Below are positions 9,712-18,359 of a stretch of 64,000 nucleotides of DNA, in pieces. The DNA is from Synechococcus sp. MU1643. Its GTDB lineage: Bacteria > Cyanobacteriota > Cyanobacteriia > PCC-6307 > Cyanobiaceae. Where the stretch lies: positions 283,536 through 347,535 of the forward strand of contig NZ_VTKY01000002.1 in NCBI RefSeq assembly GCF_020514095.1, written 5' to 3'. A model generated the notes under the pieces. The model saw only the letters and a program-made list of their open reading frames with translations. It made no database searches and was not told where the DNA came from. Both the position numbers and the translations under genes were made by a program. Every line of letters begins with the position of its first letter. Position 1 is the stretch's first letter.

Positions 9712-10656
9712 ATGTCTGAGCCGCAGGCTGTCGCATCCCGTTACGCCGATCGGCGCCGTTTGTGGAAGGCAGCGATCAAGTGGCCGATGTATTCCGTCGC
9801 CGTGATGCCAGTGCTGGTCGCCGCTGGATGGCAGTTCGGGGTGGTGGGCTCTCTGCGATGGCTGCAGTTGGGGGGCTTTTTGCTGGCGGCGATTTTGTTG
9901 TTGCTCTGGGAAAACCTCAGCAACGATGTTTTTGATGCGGCCACGGGGGTGGATGCCACCGGCAAGCCCCATTCCGTGGTGAACCTCATCGGCCGCCGGG
10001 ACCGTGTCGCCCAGGGGGCGACCGCCGCGCTGATGCTGGGGTTGCTGTTGATGGGGGGGGTGGCTTGGAACAGCAGCTGGGCGGTGTTGGCACTGGTGCT
10101 GGTGTGCTGCGGCCTGGGTTACGTGTACCAGGGCCCTCCATTCCGTCTGGGTTACCGCGGCCTGGGCGAGCCCCTGTGCTGGCTGGCCTTTGGGCCCTTC
10201 GCCACCGCAGCGGCTCTGTTGGTCCTGCAGCCCAGGGGGGCAGCATCGATTGCTTGGGGCACCGCGTGGATGTTGGGGGCAGGCCCCGCTCTGGCGACCA
10301 CCCTGGTGTTGTTCTGCTCCCACTTCCATCAGGTGGAGGAGGACGCCGCCCACGGCAAACGTTCGCCGGTGGTGCGTCTGGGCACGGCTCGGGCGGCGGG
10401 GCTGGTGCCCTGGTTTGTGGCCATGACGCTGGCGCTGGAGTGGGTGCCCGTGCTGCATGGGGACTGGCCTCCGACGGTGTTGTTGAGCGCTCTTGGTCTT
10501 CCTGCCGGGGTGCAGCTGATGCGTCTGCTCCAGCGCCACCACGATCGGCCGGAGCTGATCAGCGGCAGCAAGTTTCTGGCCTTGCGCTTCCAGGGCTGGA
10601 ATGGTCTGGGGCTGAGTGCAGGTCTGGCGCTGGCTCGCTTCTGGACGGGCGGATGA
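9712..10656 (+). CDS. menA: 1,4-dihydroxy-2-naphthoate phytyltransferase (UbiA family)
   Basis: Integral membrane prenyltransferase that attaches the phytyl chain to DHNA in phylloquinone synthesis. The protein is 314 residues from ATG 9712. The first Asp-rich motif is ENLSNDVFDAATGVD and the second region NFHQVEEDAAHGK-like (SHFHQVEEDAAHGK). About eight hydrophobic helices are visible. A longer upstream frame runs antisense through menF and is not credible. Its stop overlaps the menC start (ATGA). Confidence 0.94.
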   Translation: MSEPQAVASRYADRRRLWKAAIKWPMYSVAVMPVLVAAGWQFGVVGSLRWLQLGGFLLAAILLLLWENLSNDVFDAATGVDATGKPHSVVNLIGRRDRVAQGATAALMLGLLLMGGVAWNSSWAVLALVLVCCGLGYVYQGPPFRLGYRGLGEPLCWLAFGPFATAAALLVLQPRGAASIAWGTAWMLGAGPALATTLVLFCSHFHQVEEDAAHGKRSPVVRLGTARAAGLVPWFVAMTLALEWVPVLHGDWPPTVLLSALGLPAGVQLMRLLQRHHDRPELISGSKFLALRFQGWNGLGLSAGLALARFWTGG

Positions 10657-11621
10657 CGCTCCGGCTGCAGCGTCGCCGCTTCCGCTTTGCCCTGCTGCAG
10701 CCGCTGCGCACGGCAGCCGGCGTGCTGCAGGAGCGCTCTGGTTGGTTGCTGCGGCTGCAGGGTGATCAGGGGGCCGTGGGCTGGGGCGAAGCGGCTCCGC
10801 TTCAGCGGCATCAGTTCACGGCCTGTGAGCACGCTCTCGCCTCGCTGCGAGACGAGTTTCCTCAGGCTCAGTTGGAGGCCCTGCTGCAGGAGGTGCCGGG
10901 GGCACTGGGTTTTGGTCTGGGGGCGGCGCTGGCGGAGCTGCAAGGTGTGGTGGGTGCTGCTTCGCCCCAGGGATGGCTGAGGGCGCCTGCCCCTGCGCTT
11001 TTGTTGCCTGCTGGCGAGGCCATGCTTGCGGCTCTGGAGGCTGCGGCAGCATCGGCGGGTGGCCTTGAGGAGCGCACCTTTAAGTGGAAGGTAGCGACGG
11101 AGCCCGATCCCCTCGAACGTCAGCTGCTCGAGCAGCTGCTTCAGCGGCTGCCCACCACGGCCCGGTTGCGGCTGGATGCCAACGGCGGCTGGGACCGCAG
11201 CACGGCCCAGGCCTGGATGCAGCGGTTGTGCGATGACCCGCGCCTGGATTGGTTGGAGCAGCCGCTGGCGGTGAAAGATCAAGCTGGCCTGGAGCAGTTG
11301 GCGGTGCTGGGGCCGGTGGCCCTCGATGAATCGCTCGACCAGCACCCGGAGCTGTGCCGCAGCTGGAGCGGCTGGCAGGTGCGGCGGCCTGCGCTGGAGG
11401 GGGATCCCCGCCTGCTGTTGCGGGAGCTGCAAGCGGGGATCCCCCAACGGATGCTGAGCACGGCGTTTGAAACCGGCATCGGTCGGCGTTGGTTGGAGCA
11501 TCTAGCCGGGCTTCAGGCCCAGGGGCCTACGCCGACGGCACCGGGCCTGGCCCCCGGCTGGACGCCATCGGGGCCCTTGTTCTCCACGGATTCAGAACAG
11601 GTCTGGGCCGCAGCAGCATGA
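10653..11621 (+). CDS. menC: o-Succinylbenzoate synthase (enolase superfamily)
   Basis: Dehydrates SHCHC to o-succinylbenzoate in phylloquinone synthesis; 322 residues. Seen motifs: the first catalytic pair K144-W-K146 (FKWKVA), metal ligands in LRLDANGGW, WLEQPL and VALDES. At the position of the second catalytic lysine (IKP in E. coli MenC) the sequence has VRRPALEG, so R245 stands in its place. It overlaps menA and menE by ATGA junctions, indicating a tightly coupled operon. The start is fixed by the menA overlap. Confidence 0.92.
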   Translation: MTLRLQRRRFRFALLQPLRTAAGVLQERSGWLLRLQGDQGAVGWGEAAPLQRHQFTACEHALASLRDEFPQAQLEALLQEVPGALGFGLGAALAELQGVVGAASPQGWLRAPAPALLLPAGEAMLAALEAAAASAGGLEERTFKWKVATEPDPLERQLLEQLLQRLPTTARLRLDANGGWDRSTAQAWMQRLCDDPRLDWLEQPLAVKDQAGLEQLAVLGPVALDESLDQHPELCRSWSGWQVRRPALEGDPRLLLRELQAGIPQRMLSTAFETGIGRRWLEHLAGLQAQGPTPTAPGLAPGWTPSGPLFSTDSEQVWAAAA

Positions 11622-12784
11622 GCGAGTTCGAGCGGCTGGAGCAGAGGCTGGCGGCGGGGCAGTGGGTGCCCCTGGCGCCGGAGGCGGATGCTGCCCCCAT
11701 CGATCAACTGCCGCCAGGCCCGGGTGTGCTGGTGCGTAGTGGTGGCAGCAGTGGCGGCAGCCGTTGCTGCGCCCAGCCGTCGCTGCATCTCGACCGTTCG
11801 GCCGCAGCCACCGCCCATTGGTTGACGGGGATCGGCCTTGACCCCGCCGCCACTCTGCTGCTCAATGCACTGCCTCACACCCATGTGAGTGGTCTGATGC
11901 CTTGGTGGCGCGCCGGCTGTTGGGGCGCGGGGCATCAGCCACTGGCGCCGGGGTTGATGAAAACCCCCACCGAATTGCTTGCGTTCTGCCAGGGCCTGCC
12001 TGCCTGGCGGACGACCTCTGCATTGCTGTCGTTGGTGCCCACGCAGCTGGCGCGTCTGCTGGCCCATCCCGACGGGGTGGCCTTCCTGCAGCAGCTGCAG
12101 CTGATTTGGATCGGTGGCGCTGCCCTTCCGCCTCCGTTGGCGGATCAGGCTCGGGCGTTGCAGCTGCCGCTGGCGCCTTGTTATGGGTCAACGGAGACGG
12201 CGGCGATGGTGACGGCATTGCCACCAGACCGCTTCTTGGCCGGCGAGCCGGGGTGTGGCGACCCGCTCATGGATGTGGAGCTGCGGCTGGCCGCTGATGG
12301 GGCGCTTCAGGTGCGCACTGATCGGTTGGCCCTGGGCCGTTGGTGGGCGGATCAGCCCGATCGGTGGGAACCGCTCAGGGATGCTGATGGCTGGTGGCGC
12401 TCCGGGGATCGGGCCATGTTGACCCCAGGCCTCCAGATTGCGGGCCGGATCGATGGTGCCATTCACTCCGGCGGAGAAACCGTGTTTCCCGAGCAGCTGG
12501 AGGAGCGTTTGATGACCCCGATTCAGGCGGAATCACTCCCGGTGAGCGCCGTGCTGTTGCTCGGTGTGGATGATCCTGAGTGGGGACAGCGGTTGGTGGC
12601 CCTCGTCGGCAGCATGGACGCTGCGGTGTTGCCGCGGCTTGAAGCCCTCACACTGTCCTGGTCACCGGCGGAGACGCCTCGGCGTTGGGTCGTATGCCCC
12701 GACTTGGCGCCCTCGGCGCTGGGGAAATGGCAGCGCCAGCGCTGGCGGGAGTGGTTAGAGCGGTTGGATGTGGCCGAGGCTTGA
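11618..12784 (+). CDS. menE: o-Succinylbenzoate-CoA ligase (AMP-binding)
   Basis: Adenylate-forming ligase of 388 residues that activates o-succinylbenzoate with CoA. The phosphate loop is unusually Ser/Gly rich (SGGSSGGSRCC). YGSTETAAM, RSGDRAML and GRIDGAIHSGGETVFPEQLE follow in order, and the catalytic lysine lies in SALGKWQRQ near the end. It is shorter than typical MenE (450-500), with a reduced N-terminal region. It is the last gene of menA-menC-menE; its tail overlaps the convergent thioesterase by 30 bp. Confidence 0.9.
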   Translation: MSEFERLEQRLAAGQWVPLAPEADAAPIDQLPPGPGVLVRSGGSSGGSRCCAQPSLHLDRSAAATAHWLTGIGLDPAATLLLNALPHTHVSGLMPWWRAGCWGAGHQPLAPGLMKTPTELLAFCQGLPAWRTTSALLSLVPTQLARLLAHPDGVAFLQQLQLIWIGGAALPPPLADQARALQLPLAPCYGSTETAAMVTALPPDRFLAGEPGCGDPLMDVELRLAADGALQVRTDRLALGRWWADQPDRWEPLRDADGWWRSGDRAMLTPGLQIAGRIDGAIHSGGETVFPEQLEERLMTPIQAESLPVSAVLLLGVDDPEWGQRLVALVGSMDAAVLPRLEALTLSWSPAETPRRWVVCPDLAPSALGKWQRQRWREWLERLDVAEA

Positions 12785-13204
12785 CGCCTCTAGCCAACGG
12801 TCCACGCCATCGGGCAGAGCACAGCGGCGCCGGGTGTTGACGTCGATGGCCACATGGCGCAGGCAGCCTGTGGCGACAAGCTTGTCCTCCAGCAGCACCT
12901 GGCTGTTCACCGCAAGGCTGCTGGGATCAAGCCGTTTTGGTTCCAGGCGGATCAGCAGCTTGTCGCCCACCTGCACCGGGACGCGGAAATCGGCATGGCA
13001 GTGCACGATCGGCAAGGCCACGCTCGGTTGCTCTCCGCGGCCGCCAGGGAAGACTGAACCCGCTGGTAACCCAAACTGCTCCAGGCTTTCCTCCCAGGCC
13101 TGGTGGCACCAGCCCAGCAGCTGCTGAAAGTGCATCACGCCAGCGGCATCCGTGTCGCTAAAGCGCACGGTTCGGCTCAGCTCCAGCCAGGGGGCAGAGG
13201 TCAT
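12755..13204 (-). CDS. 1,4-dihydroxy-2-naphthoyl-CoA hydrolase (hotdog fold)
   Basis: A 149-residue hotdog thioesterase. The 4-hydroxybenzoyl-CoA thioesterase-type active-site segment is FSDTDAAGVMHFQQLLGW at residues 15-32, with the catalytic Asp before AGVMHF. Cyanobacteria use such a hydrolase (Slr0204 in Synechocystis) to release DHNA from its CoA ester for phylloquinone. Its position directly after menE, on the opposite strand, supports that role. menB and menD are not in the window. Confidence 0.85.
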   Translation of the reverse strand: MTSAPWLELSRTVRFSDTDAAGVMHFQQLLGWCHQAWEESLEQFGLPAGSVFPGGRGEQPSVALPIVHCHADFRVPVQVGDKLLIRLEPKRLDPSSLAVNSQVLLEDKLVATGCLRHVAIDVNTRRRCALPDGVDRWLEASSLGHIQPL

Positions 13205-13324
13205 GGCGATGTGTTGTTAGAGCCGGTGCCGATTGTCACCCTGACAGAAATTTCGCCCCAAGCATGGCCGCGCCATCGCCTTCGAGCCCCCGTCCGTCCA
13301 GAAGGCCTGGCAGGCCTTCCTGCA
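13205..13324. other. Intergenic spacer between thioesterase start and DUF2752 remnant
   Basis: About 120 bp upstream of the thioesterase start. Some open frames cross it, but none has recognisable content. It should contain the thioesterase promoter; I see no clear -10/-35 pair and no hairpin with a T-tract. Confidence 0.5.
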
Positions 13325-13699
13325 TCACATCCCGGTGGTGTCGGCGATCATCGGCAGTAGTGATTCGGCACTGGGCCATCTGTTGGCGCTCAGGCGCAGC
13401 AGCCAGTAGCTGATTAACGCTCCAGCCACCATCGGCAGGGGCCAGAAGGGAAGGCCCTTCGGGATGAGACGCCGTTGCTGGAGCGCCAGCACACTCCAGA
13501 GCACAAGCCCCAGGGCGGCAATGGGGCCAAACAGATGCCATTGCAGCGATCCGCTCAGATCACCGGTGAGTGCTGCCCCCGTCGCGCGGGTCAGAAAGCA
13601 GGTGGGTCAAGGAACGCAGGTGAGGGCACGCAACGGATAGCCCAGGCCGGGAAGGCCTGGATGCAGTCCCTTGAGCCACAACCCACCAGTGAAAGTCAC
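13325..13699 (-). pseudogene. DUF2752-type membrane protein broken by one in-frame TGA
   Basis: Reading the minus strand from GTG 13699 gives a continuous frame to the stop at 13325 except for one TGA at 13609-13607. Before it the peptide reads LGYPLRALTCVP, after it PTCFLTRATGAALTGDL, then two hydrophobic helices. This is the DUF2752 pattern (CP-RALTG-PCPTC-LTR), and the TGA stands exactly where the family has a Cys. The first family Cys is also changed, to Tyr (GYPLRAL). It lies 51 bp after ndhH on the same strand. A recent nonsense mutation, or a sequencing error, is the simplest reading. Confidence 0.75.
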
Positions 13700-13750
13700 G
13701 GGCAGCAGGTAGCCCGTGCGTTACAACCGCCGCAGAAAACGGTTCAGAGA

Positions 13751-14935
13751 TCAGCGATCCACCGATCCCATGATCACGTCGATGGAACCGAGGATGGCCA
13801 TGATGTCGGCCACCTTGTGTCCCTTGAGGATGTGGGGAAGGATCTGCAGGTTGTTGCTGTCGGCAGCGCGGATCTTGAAGCGCCAGGGGGTGACGTCGTT
13901 GTTGCCCTGGATGAACACGCCGATCTCACCCTTGCCAGACTCCAACCTGGTGTAGAGCTCGCCATTGGGGATCTTAAAGGTGGGAGCCACTTTTTTGGCC
14001 ACGTACTGGAAATCGAAACCAGCAGCGTCGCTGCCCTTGCCTTCGTTGAGGCGCTTGGCTTCGAGGTTTTCGGTAGGGCCGCCGGGAATCATGTCGCAGG
14101 CTTGGCGCAGGATCTTGAGTGACTGGCGCATTTCTTCGATGCGCACGCGATAGCGGGCATAGCAGTCGCCTTCCTTCTCACAGGCGACCTGCCAGTCGAA
14201 GTCGTCGTAGCACTCGTAGTGATCCACCTTGCGTAGATCCCAGGGCACACCAGAGGCGCGCAGCATCGGGCCGGAGAGGCTCCAGTTGATGGCGTCTTCC
14301 TTCTCGATCGTTCCCAAACCTTCAATTCGGCGCCGGAAAATCGGGTTGTTGGTGATCAGCTTTTCGTATTCATCGATCTTGGGGCCGAACCAGTCGCAGA
14401 AATCACGGCACTTCTCAAGCCATCCCCAGGGCAGATCAGCGGCGACGCCGCCGATGCGGAAATAGTTGTTGTTGATCAGCCTTTGACCAGTGGCGGCTTC
14501 CCAGAGGTCGTAGATCATCTCCCGCTCGCGGAAGATGTAGAAGAACGGCGTCTGGGCTCCAACGTCCGCCAGGAAGGGTCCAAGCCAGAGCAGGTGATTG
14601 GCGATGCGGTTGAGCTCCAGCATCAGCACCCGGATGTAGCTCGCCCGCTTGGGGACAGGGATATTCGCCAGTTTTTCCGGGGCGTTCACCACGATCGCCT
14701 CATAGAACATCCCCGCCGCGTAGTCCATGCGGCTCACGTAGGGCACGAACATCACGTTCGTGCGGTTCTCAGCGATCTTCTCCATGCCGCGATGGAGGTA
14801 ACCGATCACCGGTTCACAGTCGACCACGTCCTCACCATCGAGGGTGACGACAAGCCGCAGCACCCCGTGCATGGAGGGGTGGTGGGGCCCGAAGTTCACC
14901 ACCATGGGCTCCGTGCGCGTTTCCAGCTGCGTCAT
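13751..14935 (-). CDS. ndhH: NAD(P)H-quinone oxidoreductase subunit H
   Basis: The 49-kDa-type subunit of cyanobacterial NDH-1, 394 residues, at the plastoquinone-binding interface of the peripheral arm. Characteristic stretches are [28 protein letters not shown] and the C-terminal end [10 protein letters not shown]. It starts [14 protein letters not shown]. The gene stands apart from the ndhAIGE, ndhD/ndhF and ndhM loci in this window, as is usual in cyanobacteria. It is divergent from rsmH. Confidence 0.98.
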   Translation of the reverse strand: MTQLETRTEPMVVNFGPHHPSMHGVLRLVVTLDGEDVVDCEPVIGYLHRGMEKIAENRTNVMFVPYVSRMDYAAGMFYEAIVVNAPEKLANIPVPKRASYIRVLMLELNRIANHLLWLGPFLADVGAQTPFFYIFREREMIYDLWEAATGQRLINNNYFRIGGVAADLPWGWLEKCRDFCDWFGPKIDEYEKLITNNPIFRRRIEGLGTIEKEDAINWSLSGPMLRASGVPWDLRKVDHYECYDDFDWQVACEKEGDCYARYRVRIEEMRQSLKILRQACDMIPGGPTENLEAKRLNEGKGSDAAGFDFQYVAKKVAPTFKIPNGELYTRLESGKGEIGVFIQGNNDVTPWRFKIRAADSNNLQILPHILKGHKVADIMAILGSIDVIMGSVDR

Positions 14936-14989
14936 GGGAGCGGTGGTCCGATCGATGTGTAGATCTTAAGGAGTCTTCGCCTGTGGCTT

Positions 14990-15874
14990 GTGCCCCCCTT
15001 CAGCCATGTACCCGTGCTGGCCGATGCGGTGCTGGACGCGGCCCGGCAGACCCCCCGTCCGGATGGCTTGTTGATCGATGCCACCCTCGGTGGTGGCGGC
15101 CACAGCGCCCTGTTGCTGGAACAGCATTCCGGCCTTCGCTTGATTGGTTTGGATCAGGACGCCACGGCCCGGGCAGCGGCGGCGGAGCGTCTGGCCCCCT
15201 TCGGCGATCGGGTCTCGATTGTGGCCACCAACTTTGCCGACTATGTGCCGCCAGAGCCCGCCGTGATGGTGCTGGCGGATCTGGGGGTGAGCAGCCCGCA
15301 GTTGGATGTGGCGGAGCGGGGCTTCAGTTTTCGCCTGGATGGTCCCCTGGACATGCGGATGAATGCCAGCGGTGAGGGGGAGACTGCGGCTGAGTTGATT
15401 GATCGCCTTGAGGAGAACGCGCTGGCGGATCTGATCTATGGCTACGGGGAAGAGCGGCTCTCCCGCCGCATCGCCCGGCGGATCAAAGCCGATCTCAAAG
15501 ACAAGGGCTCCTATGACGGCACCGCGGCCTTGGCCTACGCCGTGGCCGGTTGCTATCCCCCCAAGGCGCGGCGGGGGCGGATTCACCCCGCCACCCGCAC
15601 CTTTCAGGCCCTTCGGATTGCCGTGAACGATGAGCTGGGGGTGCTGGATCGCCTGCTGCTGCAGGCCCCTGACTGGCTTGAGCCCGAGGGCCTGCTGGGG
15701 ATCATCAGTTTTCACTCCCTGGAAGACCGCCGCGTCAAAACCGCCTTCCTGCGCGATGAGCGCTTGCAACGGATCACCCGCAAGCCGGTGGTGGCGACTG
15801 AGCAGGAGGAAGAGGCCAACCCCCGCAGCCGTAGTGCCAAATGGCGGGTGGCCCAGCGTTTGGCCCTTGCTTAG
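14990..15874 (+). CDS. rsmH: 16S rRNA (cytosine1402-N4)-methyltransferase
   Basis: SAM-dependent methyltransferase of 294 residues acting on C1402 of 16S rRNA. It begins [14 protein letters not shown] from a GTG start. The SAM motif is [52 protein letters not shown] and [11 protein letters not shown] are all RsmH hallmarks. It ends 4 bp inside the tail of the convergent cysteine desulfurase. It is not next to cell-wall genes, unlike its dcw-cluster position in many bacteria. Confidence 0.97.
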   Translation: MPPFSHVPVLADAVLDAARQTPRPDGLLIDATLGGGGHSALLLEQHSGLRLIGLDQDATARAAAAERLAPFGDRVSIVATNFADYVPPEPAVMVLADLGVSSPQLDVAERGFSFRLDGPLDMRMNASGEGETAAELIDRLEENALADLIYGYGEERLSRRIARRIKADLKDKGSYDGTAALAYAVAGCYPPKARRGRIHPATRTFQALRIAVNDELGVLDRLLLQAPDWLEPEGLLGIISFHSLEDRRVKTAFLRDERLQRITRKPVVATEQEEEANPRSRSAKWRVAQRLALA

Positions 15875-17016
15875 CGACCGCTGAGGAGCCCGGCGGCAGC
15901 AGCGGCGTCGGTGATCGCGGCAATGGCTTGATCAACTTCCGCGGCTGTGGTCTCGCGCCCCAGGCTCAGCCGCAGGGAGGCTTCGGCTTCAGCGCGCGAG
16001 CGACCGATCGCAAGTAGTACATGGGATGGCGCTCCGTTGCTGCAGGCGGAGCCACTGCTGCAGGCCAGTTGCGGGCGCAGGGCCCGGTGCAGGCGGCTGC
16101 CGTTCACTCCAGGCAGGCTGATGTTGAGGTTGTGGGGCAGGCGCGGCTGTAGGGCTCCATTGAGCAGCACGCCGGGGAGGTCTTGCTGCAGGCCTTCCCA
16201 AAGCTGATTGCGTAAATGCTCAAGCCGGCCGTTGCGCTGCTCCTGCTCCTGCATTGCCAGGCGGGCTGCTGCGGCAAAGCCCACGATCAAGGCAGTGGGC
16301 AGGGTGCCGGCCCGGAGCCCCGCTTCCTGGCCGCCCCCCCACTGCAGCGGTTCGATGGCGATGCCCTCCCGCAGCACCAGGGCGCCGATGCCCTTAGGGC
16401 CGTAGAGCTTGTGAGCACTGAGGCTGAGCAGGTCAACCCCCAGGGCATCAGGGTTCAGCTGCAGCGTTCCGAAGGCCTGGGCCCCGTCGCTATGCAGAGT
16501 GATGCCGTGGGCCTGGCAGAGAGCCCCCAGCTGCTCGAGCGGCTGAAGCACGCCGATTTCGTTGTTGGCCGCCATCACGCTCACCAGCCGCGTCTCGGGG
16601 GTGATCGCCGCCTCCAGCTGCTCTGGGCTGATCAGTCCATCGGGGCCCGGGTCCAGCAGGGTGACGTTGAACCCTTCTCGTTGCAGTTGCTTTAGCGGAT
16701 CGAGCACGGCGTGGTGTTCGGTGGCCACGCTGATCAGATGAGCCCTGCCTAGGGCGCGGGCATGGCCCAACAGGGCCAGGTTGTTGGCTTCGGTGGCGCC
16801 GCTGGTGAACACCAGCCGCTCCGGGTTCACCCCCACCGCCTCCGCCAGCTGGCGCCGCGCCAGCTTCACTGCTGCTGAGGCGCTCAGGCCGAGCCGATGC
16901 TGCCGGCTGGAGGGATTGCCCCAATCCGTACTCCAAAAAGGCGCCATCGCCTGCACCACCTCGGCCGCACAGGGGGTGGTGGCCTGGAAATCAAAGGCGA
17001 GAGCCGAGCCGCTCAG
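15871..17016 (-). CDS. Cysteine desulfurase (NifS/IscS family) without a canonical start codon
   Basis: PLP enzyme that removes sulfur from cysteine for Fe-S clusters and thio-cofactors. Seen motifs: [29 protein letters not shown], the PLP lysine in [12 protein letters not shown], and the catalytic Cys in [16 protein letters not shown]. The first ATG or GTG in frame (16959) lies inside the conserved N-terminus. The family opening [15 protein letters not shown] is encoded just upstream, where only CTG 17016, GTC or ATC codons exist before a TGA at 17025-17023. I give the CTG as a tentative start, about 381 residues. An ATG at 17043 lies in frame but before that TGA. Confidence 0.88.
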   Translation of the reverse strand: MSGSALAFDFQATTPCAAEVVQAMAPFWSTDWGNPSSRQHRLGLSASAAVKLARRQLAEAVGVNPERLVFTSGATEANNLALLGHARALGRAHLISVATEHHAVLDPLKQLQREGFNVTLLDPGPDGLISPEQLEAAITPETRLVSVMAANNEIGVLQPLEQLGALCQAHGITLHSDGAQAFGTLQLNPDALGVDLLSLSAHKLYGPKGIGALVLREGIAIEPLQWGGGQEAGLRAGTLPTALIVGFAAAARLAMQEQEQRNGRLEHLRNQLWEGLQQDLPGVLLNGALQPRLPHNLNISLPGVNGSRLHRALRPQLACSSGSACSNGAPSHVLLAIGRSRAEAEASLRLSLGRETTAAEVDQAIAAITDAAAAAGLLSGR

Positions 17017-17069
17017 GACGATTCAGGCAGATGTTGCGATCATGGTGCTGTATTGCGAACAGCACTGGC

Positions 17070-17582
17070 ATGGGTCTGCGAATGCCGATGGCTCTGCTGG
17101 GCTTGGGGGGGCTGATCTGGGCACAGCCCGTGAGTAGTTTCGATCGTGAGCAGGTGCTGGAGCAGATGCGGCAATCGCGGCCAGCTGATCTCAAGGTGCT
17201 GATCGAACGCCCGGCCCCTGTTGGCATCCTTTCGATCGGGATTTATGGGGTCAAGCCAGTTTCGTCGAATCCCGATACCCGCAGCTACAGCTTGTGGGAG
17301 GAGTCGGCGTCGGATCTAAACGTCTATGTCGAGAGCGTCAACTGCTCCACCACCAAGCCTGTGCGGGTGAAACGCACCCCGATGGCGGTTTACGTGCGCA
17401 CCCTCAATCCCGGTGGTCCCATCACTGATGTCAACCGGGAAGATCACCTGGTGTGGTGGGCGGCCTGCGTGCCGGAGGTGGCGGGAACCGACCCTGCCAT
17501 GTTGCGGCAAAAGGCCCTGGATCTGGGCTTTTCCACCCTGATTCCCGAACAGCAGGAGCAGTTACCCGCACTGGCCCGTTGA
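17070..17582 (+). CDS. Exported protein of unknown function
   Basis: About 170 residues from ATG 17070, starting MGLRMPMALLGLGGLIWAQP, which looks like a signal peptide. The mature part has no motif I recognise. It contains a few spread cysteines (VNCSTTKP, WAACVPE) that could form a disulfide. It is divergent from the cysteine desulfurase and 39 bp before a response regulator on the same strand. No function can be assigned. Confidence 0.65.
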   Translation: MGLRMPMALLGLGGLIWAQPVSSFDREQVLEQMRQSRPADLKVLIERPAPVGILSIGIYGVKPVSSNPDTRSYSLWEESASDLNVYVESVNCSTTKPVRVKRTPMAVYVRTLNPGGPITDVNREDHLVWWAACVPEVAGTDPAMLRQKALDLGFSTLIPEQQEQLPALAR

Positions 17583-17621
17583 GCGCGTGCTCCATACATT
17601 GCGACAAGAGCGATTCCGGCC

Positions 17622-18359
17622 ATGAGCGACGCGCCTACTCCCACCGCTGAATCCGCAGAGGCCGCGGCGCCCGCCCCGCGCCTGTTGCTCGTGGACGACG
17701 AGCCCGGTCTGCGCACGGCGGTGCAGGCCTACCTGGAAGACGAAGGCTTTGACGTGACCACTGCGGTGGACGGGGAAGAGGGGTTCAGCAAGGCCCAGCA
17801 GATGTTGCCGGATGTGGTGATCAGCGACGTGATGATGCCGCGGCTGGATGGCTATGGCTTGCTGCAGAAGTTGCGCGCCGATGAACGGCTCGGCGGCACT
17901 CCGGTGATCTTCCTCACCGCCAAGGGCATGACGGCGGACCGCACCCAGGGTTATCTGGCCGGGGTGGATGACTACATCCCCAAGCCCTTCGACCCCGATG
18001 AGCTGGTGGCGCGGGTGCGCAACGTGGCCCAGCGCCAGCAACGGCTGTTGCAGGAAGCAGCGCGCTTCGCCGATACCGATATGGGCCAGATGGCCAAGCA
18101 GATCACCGAGATTCGTTCGTTGCTCGCCCAGGCGGAAGCGCTGCCCTCCACAGAGCCTGTGGTGCACAGCTTCACGCCGCGGGAGGCGAGTGTGCTCCAG
18201 CTGGTGGCTGAGGGCCTGATGAACAAGGAGATTGCCCGTCAGCTGGAGACCTCGATCCGCAATGTCGAGAAGTACGTGAGCCGTCTGTTCAACAAGACGG
18301 GTACCTCCAGCCGCACGGAACTGGTGCGCTACGCCCTGGAGCACCGTCTGGTGACTTGA
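17622..18359 (+). CDS. NarL/LuxR-type response regulator (Rre1/Ycf29-like)
   Basis: 245 residues. The receiver domain (about 20-140) has the acidic pair VDDE, phosphoacceptor D69 in ISDVMMPRLDGYG and the KPF lysine. A linker of about 35 residues leads to a LuxR-type HTH (FTPREASVLQLVAEGLMNKEIARQL...VEKYVSRLFNKTG, about 177-225). This layout matches cyanobacterial Rre1 and plastid Ycf29, a stress- and redox-linked regulator. No sensor kinase lies nearby, as is common in cyanobacteria. The paralogue assignment is less sure than the family. Confidence 0.85.
   Translation: MSDAPTPTAESAEAAAPAPRLLLVDDEPGLRTAVQAYLEDEGFDVTTAVDGEEGFSKAQQMLPDVVISDVMMPRLDGYGLLQKLRADERLGGTPVIFLTAKGMTADRTQGYLAGVDDYIPKPFDPDELVARVRNVAQRQQRLLQEAARFADTDMGQMAKQITEIRSLLAQAEALPSTEPVVHSFTPREASVLQLVAEGLMNKEIARQLETSIRNVEKYVSRLFNKTGTSSRTELVRYALEHRLVT

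Noticed and set aside
13607..13609. Selenocysteine reading of the TGA
   Set aside because: No Sec insertion element or Sec gene is visible, and the neighbouring conserved Cys is already lost to Tyr, which favours decay. Kept only as a remote alternative.
13205..13750. Other open frames in both directions across the DUF2752 remnant
   Set aside because: They are antisense or out of frame to a frame with clear DUF2752 motifs, and have shadow-like composition.
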